Shown here: positions 56,703 through 64,000 of the stretch, one piece after another
Layout: each line of letters begins with the position of its first letter
How positions within the stretch are numbered: the stretch's first letter is position 1
Assembly (NCBI GenBank): GCA_945952065.1
Contig: CAMFGY010000030.1
Span: 1 to 64,000, forward strand
Origin: an uncultured Burkholderiales bacterium
Lineage (GTDB): Bacteria; Pseudomonadota; Gammaproteobacteria; Burkholderiales; Burkholderiaceae_C
Direction of reading: 5' to 3'
Length of the DNA stretch: 64,000 nucleotides
Position numbers and translations under genes: made by a program
Notes under the pieces: model-generated
Told to the model about the DNA's origin: nothing
The model's database searches: none
What the model saw: the letters and a program-made list of their open reading frames with translations, nothing else

Positions 56703-57362
56703 TCAGCGGAACTTGCTTTGCGGCACCGTGCGCAGCTCGCCGGGCAGCGAGGCCAGGTACTTGGCCAGGGCCTTCAGTTCAGCATGGCTGAATTGCTTGA
56801 CCTGCCCTGCCATGATGGCGTTGCTGCGGCCAACAACGGCCTGACCTTCGGTCTGGTAGGACTTCAGGGCCACGGTCAGATAGTCGGCATGCTGGCCGGC
56901 AATCTTGGGATAGGCGCCGTCAATCGGCTTGCTGAAGTTGGCACCGTGGCAAGACACGCAAGCGCCCTTGGTCAGCAGCTCAGCCACCTGGGCCGAAGGG
57001 GCGGGCACGGTGTCAGCCACCGGCGGCACACCTGCCTGGGTTTCGTAGAAGGCAGAGATGTCGGCAATGTCTTGCTCGCTCAAGCTCAAAGCAATGCCGC
57101 GCATGGTGGGGTGCTTGCGCTCACCCTTGGCATAAGCCGTCAGCGCAGAGGCGATGTACTTGGCGTTTTGGCCCGCAATCATCGGCACTTTGTGCACTTC
57201 GGGGAAGCTGGCTTGGTAGCCCGGGATGCCGTGGCAGCCGATGCACATGGCAATCTTGGTCTGCACCGCAGGCGCGGTGGAGGCCGCCTCCTTGGCTTGA
57301 ACGGTAGCGGCGGCGCCCATCAGCGTGGCCAAGGCGAGCGAGATCTGCAGCAGTTTTTTCAT
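56703..57362 (-). CDS. Cytochrome c4 (dihaem)
   Basis: The 219-aa protein has a signal peptide (LLQISLALATLMGAAATVQA) and two CXXCH haem sites, CIGCH near residue 41 and CVSCH near residue 135, in two similar halves with late Met ligands. It is a periplasmic electron carrier, usually to cytochrome c oxidase. The ATG at 57362 gives the family start; a longer frame has no ribosome site. It is divergent from the MoxR gene. Confidence 0.93.
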   Translation of the reverse strand: MKKLLQISLALATLMGAAATVQAKEAASTAPAVQTKIAMCIGCHGIPGYQASFPEVHKVPMIAGQNAKYIASALTAYAKGERKHPTMRGIALSLSEQDIADISAFYETQAGVPPVADTVPAPSAQVAELLTKGACVSCHGANFSKPIDGAYPKIAGQHADYLTVALKSYQTEGQAVVGRSNAIMAGQVKQFSHAELKALAKYLASLPGELRTVPQSKFR

Positions 57363-57449
57363 AGTCCCGAGTGTCTTGATCTTGTACCGGCGGGCATTAT
57401 AGGGGGGCACTTATACTGAATCGTCACCTTTTAGAGTTTGATCTAAACC

Positions 57450-58304
57450 ATGAAATTTGAAGGCTCGGACCAATACGTCGCCACACCCGATCTGATGCTG
57501 GCTGTCAACGCCGCCGCAACGCTGCAAAGACCGCTGCTGATCAAGGGCGAACCGGGCACCGGCAAGACCATGTTGGCCGAGGAAGTGGCCCGCGCATTGA
57601 ACATGCCCTTGTTGCAGTGGCATATCAAGTCCACCACCAAGGCCCAACAAGGGCTGTATGAATACGACGCCGTGAGTCGGCTGCGCGACAGCCAGCTCTC
57701 CGGCATCGAAGGCGCCGAGAAGGTGCGCAATATCGAGAACTACATCGTCAAGGGTGTGCTCTGGCAAGCCTTTGAAGCGGATCGCCCGGTGGTGCTTCTG
57801 ATCGATGAGATCGACAAGGCCGATATCGAATTCCCCAACGATCTCTTGCGCGAGATCGACCGCATGGAGTTCTATGTGTACGAAACGCGCCAGCTGATCA
57901 AGGCGCGGCACCGGCCGCTGGTGGTCATCACCTCGAACAACGAAAAAGAACTGCCCGACGCCTTTTTGCGCCGCTGCTTCTTCCACTACATCAAGTTCCC
58001 CGAGGCCAAGACCATGCAGGCCATCGTGGATGTGCACTTCCCCGGCCTGAAGCAAGACTTGCTGGCGGCGGCCCTGCGGACCTTTTTTGAGGTGCGCGGC
58101 CTGCCCGGCCTGAAGAAAAAACCCTCCACCTCAGAACTGCTCGACTGGCTCAAGCTGCTGGTGGCCGAAGACATTCCGGCCGAAACGCTTTTGCTCAAGG
58201 ACGACAAGGTCAGCGTGCCGCCGCTGGTGGGCGCCCTGCTGAAAAACGAGCAAGACCTGACCCTGTTTGAGAAACTGGTGCAAATGCAGCGCCACAACCG
58301 TTGA
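57450..58304 (+). CDS. MoxR-family AAA+ ATPase
   Basis: The 284-aa ATPase has Walker A KGEPGTGKTMLAEEVA, Walker B VVLLIDEIDKADIEFPN, sensor 1 (VITSNNEKELPDAFLRR) and a C-terminal lid. MoxR proteins act as chaperones in the maturation of membrane or redox complexes, usually with a VWA partner; no VWA gene follows here. A TTTAGAGTTTGA ribosome-site-like stretch precedes the ATG. Confidence 0.9.
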   Translation: MKFEGSDQYVATPDLMLAVNAAATLQRPLLIKGEPGTGKTMLAEEVARALNMPLLQWHIKSTTKAQQGLYEYDAVSRLRDSQLSGIEGAEKVRNIENYIVKGVLWQAFEADRPVVLLIDEIDKADIEFPNDLLREIDRMEFYVYETRQLIKARHRPLVVITSNNEKELPDAFLRRCFFHYIKFPEAKTMQAIVDVHFPGLKQDLLAAALRTFFEVRGLPGLKKKPSTSELLDWLKLLVAEDIPAETLLLKDDKVSVPPLVGALLKNEQDLTLFEKLVQMQRHNR

Positions 58305-58327
58305 AGGCAGCGCGCATGGAGCCACAA

Positions 58328-58528
58328 ATGAAAAAAGCCGCGCTCGAAGGCGTGGCAGACGCGGCCGGCTTTGTGCTGGGCGCGCTGGCGGGCTGGCAAC
58401 TCGGTGCCGCCTTGGGCTATGACTGCATCAATACGCCCGGCTGGGCCTTGCCGCAGCTGATTGGACTGGTGCTGATCGTGGCGGGCTGCGGCGCGGGGCG
58501 CTGGCTGTTCCGGCGCCTGTTGGCCTGA
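58328..58528 (+). CDS. Small membrane protein (66 aa)
   Basis: Two hydrophobic segments (GFVLGALAGWQLGAALG and LPQLIGLVLIVAGCGAG) flank a short loop and a basic tail (RWLFRRLLA). The ATG at 58328 has GGAG six bases upstream; an ATG at 58316 is also in frame. It lies 23 bases after moxR and is probably co-transcribed. Family unknown. Confidence 0.6.
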   Translation: MKKAALEGVADAAGFVLGALAGWQLGAALGYDCINTPGWALPQLIGLVLIVAGCGAGRWLFRRLLA

Positions 58529-58566
58529 TTGTTTTGCAAACCCCCAGCTCAAAAGCGGAGTCCCCC

Positions 58567-60621
58567 ATGGCGAAAAGCAAGGCCGCAAAAATGTCCACGT
58601 TTGATGTGCAAGCGCTGTGGCAGATGCAACGCGTGGGCGCCCCCAGTCTGTCGCCCGACGGGGCCCAGGTGGTGGCCGGTGTCACGCAGTATTCGATGGA
58701 CAGCAACAAAAGCCAGTCCAGCCTGTATCTGCTGTCCACCTTTGGTGGCGAGCCGCGCCGCCTGACCAGCGCCGGCGACAAAGACGGCGCGCCGCAATGG
58801 AGCCCCAGCGGAGAGCAGATTGCCTTCATTGCCAAGCGCGAGCAAGAAGGCCGCAAAGACGAAGCGCCTCAGCTCTATGTGATCGCCCCCGACGGCGGCG
58901 AAGCCCGCCGCGTCTGCGAGATCGCCACCGGGGTAGAGGCCTTCAAATGGTTCCCCGATGGCCGCCGCATCGCCTGCATCTCCTGGGTCTGGCCCGAGCT
59001 GAAAGGCCAAAAAGCGCAGGCCCAGGCCATGGCCGCCTTCAAGGCGCGCAAGGAGACGGGCTACGTCACCAGCGAGGCGTTTTACCGCTACTGGGACCGC
59101 AACCTCCCGATGGGCCGCGTGGCGCATCTCTTGATCGTGGATGTGCGCAGCGGCAAGGTGCAAGATTTGTTTGAAGGCAGCGACTTCGAGCTCAGCCGCG
59201 CCGACCCTGACGCCCACAGCTTCGACATCTCGCCCGACGGCCGCCGCATCGTCTTTGCCTTTGACCCGGCCGCGGAAAAGAAAGTCGGCAACAACTTGGC
59301 CCTGGTCGAGTTGGAGCTCAAGCGCAAAAGCTTTCGCACTCTGCTGCAAGACCCGGCCTGGAGTTTCCAAGCGCCGCGCTACAGCCATGCAGGTCAGCAT
59401 CTGGCCTTTTTGTCCAGCCACAAAGGGCTCAAGCACACCATGCCTTGGCAGCTGGCCGTGCTGGACACGCATGGCCATTGGGCCGTGGTCTCGGAGCACT
59501 GGGATCGGGAGGTGGCCGCGCCGCTGCAGTGGGCGGATGACGATGCCTCGCTGCTGTTTTGCGCCGAAGAAACCGGCCGCCGGCACCTCTGGCGCTTCAC
59601 GCTGCCGATCGCCGGTGCCCTGCCCCAAGCGCGGGTGGAGTTTGAAGGCGGTCATACCGCCAGCTTTGCCAGCGCCGCCGGTGTGATCGTGGTCAACCAC
59701 GACAGCGCGCGCTTCCCGGCGCGCCTGTCGGTGCTGGACGAATTGCAACTGCCGCAGCGCATCGAGTCCTTCAATCAAGATTTGCTCGCCACCTGCGACA
59801 TGCCCGCGGCGGAGGAAGTCTTTTTCAAAGGCGCACAAGGCGATTCGGTGCAGATGTGGCTGAGCTACCCACCGGACTTTGATGCCAAGAAGAAGTACCC
59901 ACTGATGCATGTGATTCACGGCGGCCCGCACACGGCGGCCGGCGATGTTTGGCATTGGCGTTGGAACACACAGGTCTTTGCCGCCCAAGGCTATGTGGTG
60001 GCGCAGGTCAACTACCACGGCTCCTCCAGCTTTGGCCATGCTTTCGCGGACGCCATCACCCACCGCTGGGGCGAGTTGGAACTGCAAGACATCGAAGCCG
60101 CGACCGACCACCTGCTGCGCCAGCCCTGGGCCGACAAGCAGCGCGTCTTCGCCACCGGGGGCAGCTATGGCGGCTATATGGTGGCCTGGATGAATGGGCA
60201 CGTCGAGCCCGGCCGTTATCAAGCCTATGTCTGCCACGCCGGTTGCTTTGATTGGCAGGCCATGTTTGCCGACGACGCCTACACCTGGCATGCCAAAGAG
60301 CTGGGCGCGAACTACTGGGACGACCCGGCAAAAATCGCCGCGCAAAGCCCGCACAGCTTTGCCCAGCACATGCACACGCCCACCTTGGTGATCCACGGCG
60401 CGCAAGACTTCCGCGTGCCGGATGCACAAGGCCTGGCCTACTACAACACCTTGAAGGCGCGCGGCGTCGACGCCCGCTTGCTCTGGTTTCCCGATGAAAA
60501 CCATTGGGTGCTCCAAGCCCAGAACAGCCGGCTCTGGTACGGCGAGTTTTTTGATTGGCTGAAAAAGCACGACCCCCAGCACGCCAAGCCCAGCAAGCCT
60601 AGCAAGCGCAAGAAGAACTGA
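58567..60621 (+). CDS. S9-family prolyl-oligopeptidase-like peptidase
   Basis: The 684-aa serine peptidase has an N-terminal beta-propeller (about 30-410, with repeated SPDG/PDGRR segments) and a C-terminal alpha/beta-hydrolase. The nucleophile is in GGSYGGYM near residue 530, the Asp in DFRVPDAQG and the His in DENHWV. It is of the acylaminoacyl/dipeptidyl-peptidase group and has no signal peptide, so it should be cytoplasmic. The ATG at 58567 has GGAG six bases upstream. The C-terminal Lys/Pro tail is unusual but short. Confidence 0.9.
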   Translation: MAKSKAAKMSTFDVQALWQMQRVGAPSLSPDGAQVVAGVTQYSMDSNKSQSSLYLLSTFGGEPRRLTSAGDKDGAPQWSPSGEQIAFIAKREQEGRKDEAPQLYVIAPDGGEARRVCEIATGVEAFKWFPDGRRIACISWVWPELKGQKAQAQAMAAFKARKETGYVTSEAFYRYWDRNLPMGRVAHLLIVDVRSGKVQDLFEGSDFELSRADPDAHSFDISPDGRRIVFAFDPAAEKKVGNNLALVELELKRKSFRTLLQDPAWSFQAPRYSHAGQHLAFLSSHKGLKHTMPWQLAVLDTHGHWAVVSEHWDREVAAPLQWADDDASLLFCAEETGRRHLWRFTLPIAGALPQARVEFEGGHTASFASAAGVIVVNHDSARFPARLSVLDELQLPQRIESFNQDLLATCDMPAAEEVFFKGAQGDSVQMWLSYPPDFDAKKKYPLMHVIHGGPHTAAGDVWHWRWNTQVFAAQGYVVAQVNYHGSSSFGHAFADAITHRWGELELQDIEAATDHLLRQPWADKQRVFATGGSYGGYMVAWMNGHVEPGRYQAYVCHAGCFDWQAMFADDAYTWHAKELGANYWDDPAKIAAQSPHSFAQHMHTPTLVIHGAQDFRVPDAQGLAYYNTLKARGVDARLLWFPDENHWVLQAQNSRLWYGEFFDWLKKHDPQHAKPSKPSKRKKN

Positions 60622-60650
60622 GGTGCGGCGGCGGATCGACGCGGCGAGCT

Positions 60651-61931
60651 CTACTCGGCTTGGCCCCAGTCGGCATCGCCACACAAAACCCGTAAGCGCC
60701 CTTCCTGCCAGAAGGCCACCGAAACGGTGATGCACAGGCGCGCGCCATGCAGACTCAGATACGGGCGCGTGACTTGCACCTCGCCGATGCTGGCGAGCGC
60801 ACGCCGAAAATAAGGGCGGCGTGCCCAGCGCGCGTCACCGGCGCGCTCCAGGGGCGCAAAGCGCTCATCAAGGTCTTGTTGCACGCCGTCCGGCAGTTCG
60901 CGCAAGCCCAGCTCGCGGCCCTGTTCATCCAGCAAATAGCAGAGCTGCGCGCCCTGCAAGCGCAAAAAGGCCTCACAGGCGGCCCGCAAATCACGCCCCT
61001 GCTGCAAGGGCAACAGCGCCAAAGCCATGGCGGTGCGATACGGGGCCACACGCTCTTCATAGCGCTGGCGCCCCTGCGCATGGCTGCTGTCAAACAAGGC
61101 CCAAACGTCTTCAATCAGCGGAGAAATTTCACCCGCCGCGCGCAAATCGGCCTGCGGTCGACCAAAGGCATAGCCTTGCACCAGATCGATGTCGGCATCC
61201 AAGGCCAGCTGCGCTTCTTCTTGGTTCTCAACGCCTTCCAGCAACACCAGCGCACCGCATTCGTGCAGCAGTGACACGATGTGCATCAACACCCGCGCCA
61301 TGCGCGGCGAATGGCGGGCTTGCTGGAGCAAGCTGCGGTCGAGCTTGACGATCTCGGGCTTGATGCGCCAGATGCGGTCGAAATTGGAATGCCCGGCGCC
61401 AAAATCATCCAGCGCCAGCAGGCAGCCCGTTCGGCGTGCCGCCTCTACCGCTTCTTCGAACTTTTGGTCCTGGGCCATCACGTCTTCGGTCACTTCGAAG
61501 ACCAATCTGTGCATGGGCAGCCCCATCTGCTCCACCACTTCAACCGCCTGGGTCAACATGGCGACATGGCGGGCCGCATGCACAAACACCGCCGGGTGCA
61601 CATTCAGGAACAACCAGCAATCGGGGATGCGCTGCTCAATGAAGTTATGCACATGCAGCAGGCGGCACAGGCGATCCAGATGGACCTGCTCTTCAAAACT
61701 ACCCACCCGCTCAAACGCATGCACTGGGGACAGGGGCTGGCCCTGCGTGTCGCTGACCCGAATCAGGGCCTCATAGCCCACCGGGCGCCGATGGGGGAAG
61801 CTGTAGATGGGCTGGAATGCACTGCGCAAGACCTGCCCCCCGTGCTGGGCCTGCCAGCGGCCGGGCTGACCGGGTTCGTCCTTCATGGCGCCGTACAGCG
61901 CGGTCAACATCTGCTCGACCTCTGGGTTCAT
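60651..61931 (-). CDS. EAL-domain cyclic-di-GMP phosphodiesterase
   Basis: The 426-aa protein has an N-terminal EAL domain (about 35-285): YEALIRV (the EAL), FLNVHPAVF, VFEVTEDV, LALDDFGAGHSN, EIVKLDRSLL, LEGVENQEEA and LVQGYAFGRPQA. Metal and catalytic residues are all visible, so it should be active. The C-terminal 140 residues are a separate GAF/Cache-like region (GAQLCYLLDEQGRELG). The ATG at 61931 is preceded by AAAGGG. It lies tail to tail with the S9 peptidase gene and adds to the local cyclic-di-GMP genes. Confidence 0.88.
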   Translation of the reverse strand: MNPEVEQMLTALYGAMKDEPGQPGRWQAQHGGQVLRSAFQPIYSFPHRRPVGYEALIRVSDTQGQPLSPVHAFERVGSFEEQVHLDRLCRLLHVHNFIEQRIPDCWLFLNVHPAVFVHAARHVAMLTQAVEVVEQMGLPMHRLVFEVTEDVMAQDQKFEEAVEAARRTGCLLALDDFGAGHSNFDRIWRIKPEIVKLDRSLLQQARHSPRMARVLMHIVSLLHECGALVLLEGVENQEEAQLALDADIDLVQGYAFGRPQADLRAAGEISPLIEDVWALFDSSHAQGRQRYEERVAPYRTAMALALLPLQQGRDLRAACEAFLRLQGAQLCYLLDEQGRELGLRELPDGVQQDLDERFAPLERAGDARWARRPYFRRALASIGEVQVTRPYLSLHGARLCITVSVAFWQEGRLRVLCGDADWGQAE

Positions 61932-62023
61932 GCATCGCCCTTTCATGCCGTGCTTGCAGTCTGGCACAAGAGGACGAGCAGGTCACGTCGGCTGAGGCCG
62001 CGCTTGCCAAGCGCCGCTGCCGA

Positions 62024-63721
62024 TCAGATCCGGTAGTTCACGCTGATCCAAGCCTGCGGCTGTTTGCTCGTACTGGTGTCCGCCTGCGGCGCTCCGCCGT
62101 GGCCACGCCAGGCCAGACTGGCGTCCAGATCCAGGCCCATGAATTGCGCCCGCAGGCCCACACCCGCCGCGCTGAGCATGCGGCTGTTGGACAGGGTGTT
62201 GGGCGCCGCGGCCTTGTTGATCTGCACCTTGCCGGCGTCGTAGAGCACATAGGGCGCAACCGGGCCGAGCGCATAGCGCAGCTCCAGCTGCGTCAGCCAG
62301 CCTTGATCACCGGTGGCTTCGCCATTGGGATAGCTGCGCACACCGCTGGCGCCGCCCAGGGTGATGCGCTCACTGGAATCGAGATTCTTGTCGGCCATCT
62401 GAGCGCTCAGGCGGCCATACACGCTCAAGCCCGCCACCGGCAAGTTCTGCATGCGAATCAGATCCAGGTTGAGCTTCGAATAGCGGCCCAGCGTGCGGTT
62501 TTCATCCACCGGCACTTGCGGGCCTACGAACTTGAGTCGCCCCAGGCTCAGGGTCAGATTGCCAAAGCTGAGTCCGCCCTCGCCCCAGCTGTCGCGCCGG
62601 TCGAAGTCAAAGCTCAGCACAGCGGCATCGGTGGCCTTGCCCTCGCTGACACTGCCCTTGTCGTCTTGCAAGCGCTTGTGCTGATAGGCCGCCGAGGCCT
62701 TCAAATTCGCTTGATTGGAGCGCAGCAGCGGATAGCTCAGGCCAATACTGCTGACCTTGGCGGTGCCGGTGGCCTGGGCGCTGGCGAATTCCTTGCCCAG
62801 TTGGTAGTCGGTGTGGGCATAGCTCAGGACCGCGCGCAAGCCTTGCGAACCCAGCGGCGCGCTGTAGGCCAAGCTGCCCAACCAAAGCTTTTCATCGCTG
62901 GCCAAGGTGCGCAGGCTCAGTTGATCGCCCAAGCGCAGCGGGCTGTTCCAGTCCGCATTGAACTGCAGGCGATTGCGGCCGCTGTAGCGGTTGCCATGGT
63001 TATCGAAGCCTACGCTGAGGTCCCAACTGGACGCGCGCGTCAGTTCCACCTCCAGGTCACCACTGCCCACCTTGCTGCCTGGCTGCATCAAAGGCACCGC
63101 GCGCACACCGGGCAAATCCCCCAACAGCAAGGTGGCGCGCTCCAGAGGCGCGCTGGCAATCACGCTGCCGGCTTGCAAGGCGCTCAAAAAGGGCTCGGCC
63201 TGGGCTGCCCAGGACGGATCGGCCGCGGTGACGCGAACCTGCCCATACTCACCTTCCAACACCTGGATGCGCAGCACCCCTTCGCTGATGTCTTGCGGCG
63301 GCAAATAGGCGCGGGCAAACAAAAAGCCGCGTTGCTGATACAGGGCGCTGACGCGATCGGCCAAGTCCCGCAGCCCCGCCAAATCAAAAGACTGGCCCTG
63401 CGCATCGGCCAACTGGGCCGTCAGCGTGGCGCTGTCGACGACTGTGTTGCCACTCACCTGCAAATCGCGCACCAGCACCTTGCGACCACCGGGCAAGACC
63501 AGATCGACCTGCGGCTTTGGCATGTCGATCTTGGGCGCCTGACGCTGCGGCTCGGGCAGTCGCTTCAGCTCCTGCGACAGTTGTCCGGCATCCGGCGCGG
63601 TCTGCGCCTTGGCGGCGGGCAGTGCCAAGCTGGCGATCAAGGCCAAGCTGGCCATGCGGACGATTGGAGCGCGTGCGGGCGTCATGGTGTTCATGGTTTT
63701 CATTGCTGTTGTTGTTCTCAT
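62024..63721 (-). CDS. TpsB outer-membrane transporter (ShlB/FhaC/HecB)
   Basis: The 565-aa protein secretes a partner exoprotein by the two-partner route. A signal peptide (about 1-40, ASLALIASLALPAAKAQ) precedes two POTRA domains (VRDLQVSGNTVVDSATL, then IQVLEGEYGQVRV) and a 16-strand barrel with the lock-loop motif VRSYPNGEATGDQ and C-terminus AWISVNYRI. Its ATG shares a base with the stop of the upstream gene (TAATG), so the two are coupled. Confidence 0.9.
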   Translation of the reverse strand: MRTTTAMKTMNTMTPARAPIVRMASLALIASLALPAAKAQTAPDAGQLSQELKRLPEPQRQAPKIDMPKPQVDLVLPGGRKVLVRDLQVSGNTVVDSATLTAQLADAQGQSFDLAGLRDLADRVSALYQQRGFLFARAYLPPQDISEGVLRIQVLEGEYGQVRVTAADPSWAAQAEPFLSALQAGSVIASAPLERATLLLGDLPGVRAVPLMQPGSKVGSGDLEVELTRASSWDLSVGFDNHGNRYSGRNRLQFNADWNSPLRLGDQLSLRTLASDEKLWLGSLAYSAPLGSQGLRAVLSYAHTDYQLGKEFASAQATGTAKVSSIGLSYPLLRSNQANLKASAAYQHKRLQDDKGSVSEGKATDAAVLSFDFDRRDSWGEGGLSFGNLTLSLGRLKFVGPQVPVDENRTLGRYSKLNLDLIRMQNLPVAGLSVYGRLSAQMADKNLDSSERITLGGASGVRSYPNGEATGDQGWLTQLELRYALGPVAPYVLYDAGKVQINKAAAPNTLSNSRMLSAAGVGLRAQFMGLDLDASLAWRGHGGAPQADTSTSKQPQAWISVNYRI

Positions 63722-64000
63722 TATTCTTTCCCGCCTTCTTGAGGCTTGCTTACCGCGCTGTTGAACTCAGGCAGCTTGATACCCCCGGCCACCACCATCA
63801 TCCGCAGCGTGCCTGCCGTAGTGACACCCGGCCCGCTGACTGCAGGGGGCGAACTGCTCTCACCAGACTTGGCCGTGACGGGGCTGGATGCCGGTGTGTT
63901 CGCTTCGTTGGTGGCCTGGGGTGACTGAGGCACTGGCAATGCCGAAGGCGACGGCACTTCCACCAAGGTGAAACCGCCGTTGCCAAACGAGGGCACGCTG
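63721..64000 (-). CDS. C-terminal end of the presumed TpsA exoprotein (partial)
   Basis: The open frame ends here with about 90 codons in the window and continues right of it. Its sequence is Pro/Ser/Thr-rich (PSPSALPVPQSPQATNEANT) and ends VSKPQEGGKE, the sort of disordered C-terminus seen in large secreted exoproteins. It overlaps the TpsB start by one base. Identification as the cargo rests on position alone. Confidence 0.55.
   Translation of the reverse strand, partial: SVPSFGNGGFTLVEVPSPSALPVPQSPQATNEANTPASSPVTAKSGESSSPPAVSGPGVTTAGTLRMMVVAGGIKLPEFNSAVSKPQEGGKE

Noticed and set aside
58549-60735. 728-codon open frame on the minus strand
   Set aside because: It is the complement of the S9 peptidase, which has its catalytic triad and a good ribosome site; the antisense product resembles nothing.

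Overview
The window (about 63-66% G+C, densely coded on both strands) looks like the chromosome of a betaproteobacterium of the order Burkholderiales, most likely the Roseateles/Paucibacter/Rubrivivax group. The order rplU-rpmA-obgE-proB with divergent ispB, rppH back to back with proS, cytochrome c4 next to a MoxR ATPase, and the soluble leucine-rich-repeat kinase are familiar from that order. The placement rests on remembered gene content, not on a search.

Layout. 1-9,700 is housekeeping: a small outer-membrane-like protein, grxD, ubiX, a lytic transglycosylase, proS, rppH, proB, obgE, rpmA, rplU, ispB and a tRNA-Pro(CGG). 9,970-13,900 holds a small membrane protein, an LRR-protein kinase and LysR- and AraC-type regulators. 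14,225-21,337 is a tripartite RND efflux operon (adaptor, pump, outer-membrane channel) followed closely by a patatin-like lipoprotein. 21,338-24,289 is a foreign patch of lower G+C: no gene in the first 1.1 kb, then two ORFs (a membrane protein and a GNAT acetyltransferase) flanked by integron-type attC core sites, then the 3' remnant of an IS1182-type transposase.

24,290-42,067 is the most striking part, a run of minus-strand genes with mostly overlapping or very close ends. From 5' to 3': a Gfo/Idh-aldo/keto reductase fusion, a Gfo/Idh oxidoreductase, a sugar epimerase-like TIM barrel, a MalK-type ATPase, a sugar-binding protein, two permeases, an MGH1-like glycoside hydrolase, a LacI regulator, a second epimerase-like protein, a second Gfo/Idh oxidoreductase, glucokinase, then after a gap a TonB-dependent receptor and a cupin. 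I read it as a complete uptake and breakdown route for a glucoside, probably through 3-keto-sugar intermediates. A near-perfect palindrome directly upstream of the first gene is the likely LacI operator.

42,160-47,183 is a second minus-strand operon: split glycine decarboxylase gcvPA-gcvPB, an AcoX/ATP-NAD-kinase-like protein and an SDR dehydrogenase, preceded by a palindrome carrying CTAAT half-sites. 47,485-56,539 holds a cysteine-rich orphan, a GNAT enzyme, an EF-hand protein, a DUF3011/ricin-type lectin, a large lipoprotein, a family-5 peptide-binding protein and two tandem HD-GYP proteins. 56,703-64,000 holds cytochrome c4, MoxR, a small membrane protein, an S9 peptidase, an EAL protein and a TpsB transporter with the end of its presumed TpsA partner running off the window. 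No CRISPR array, rRNA, phage or plasmid genes were seen.
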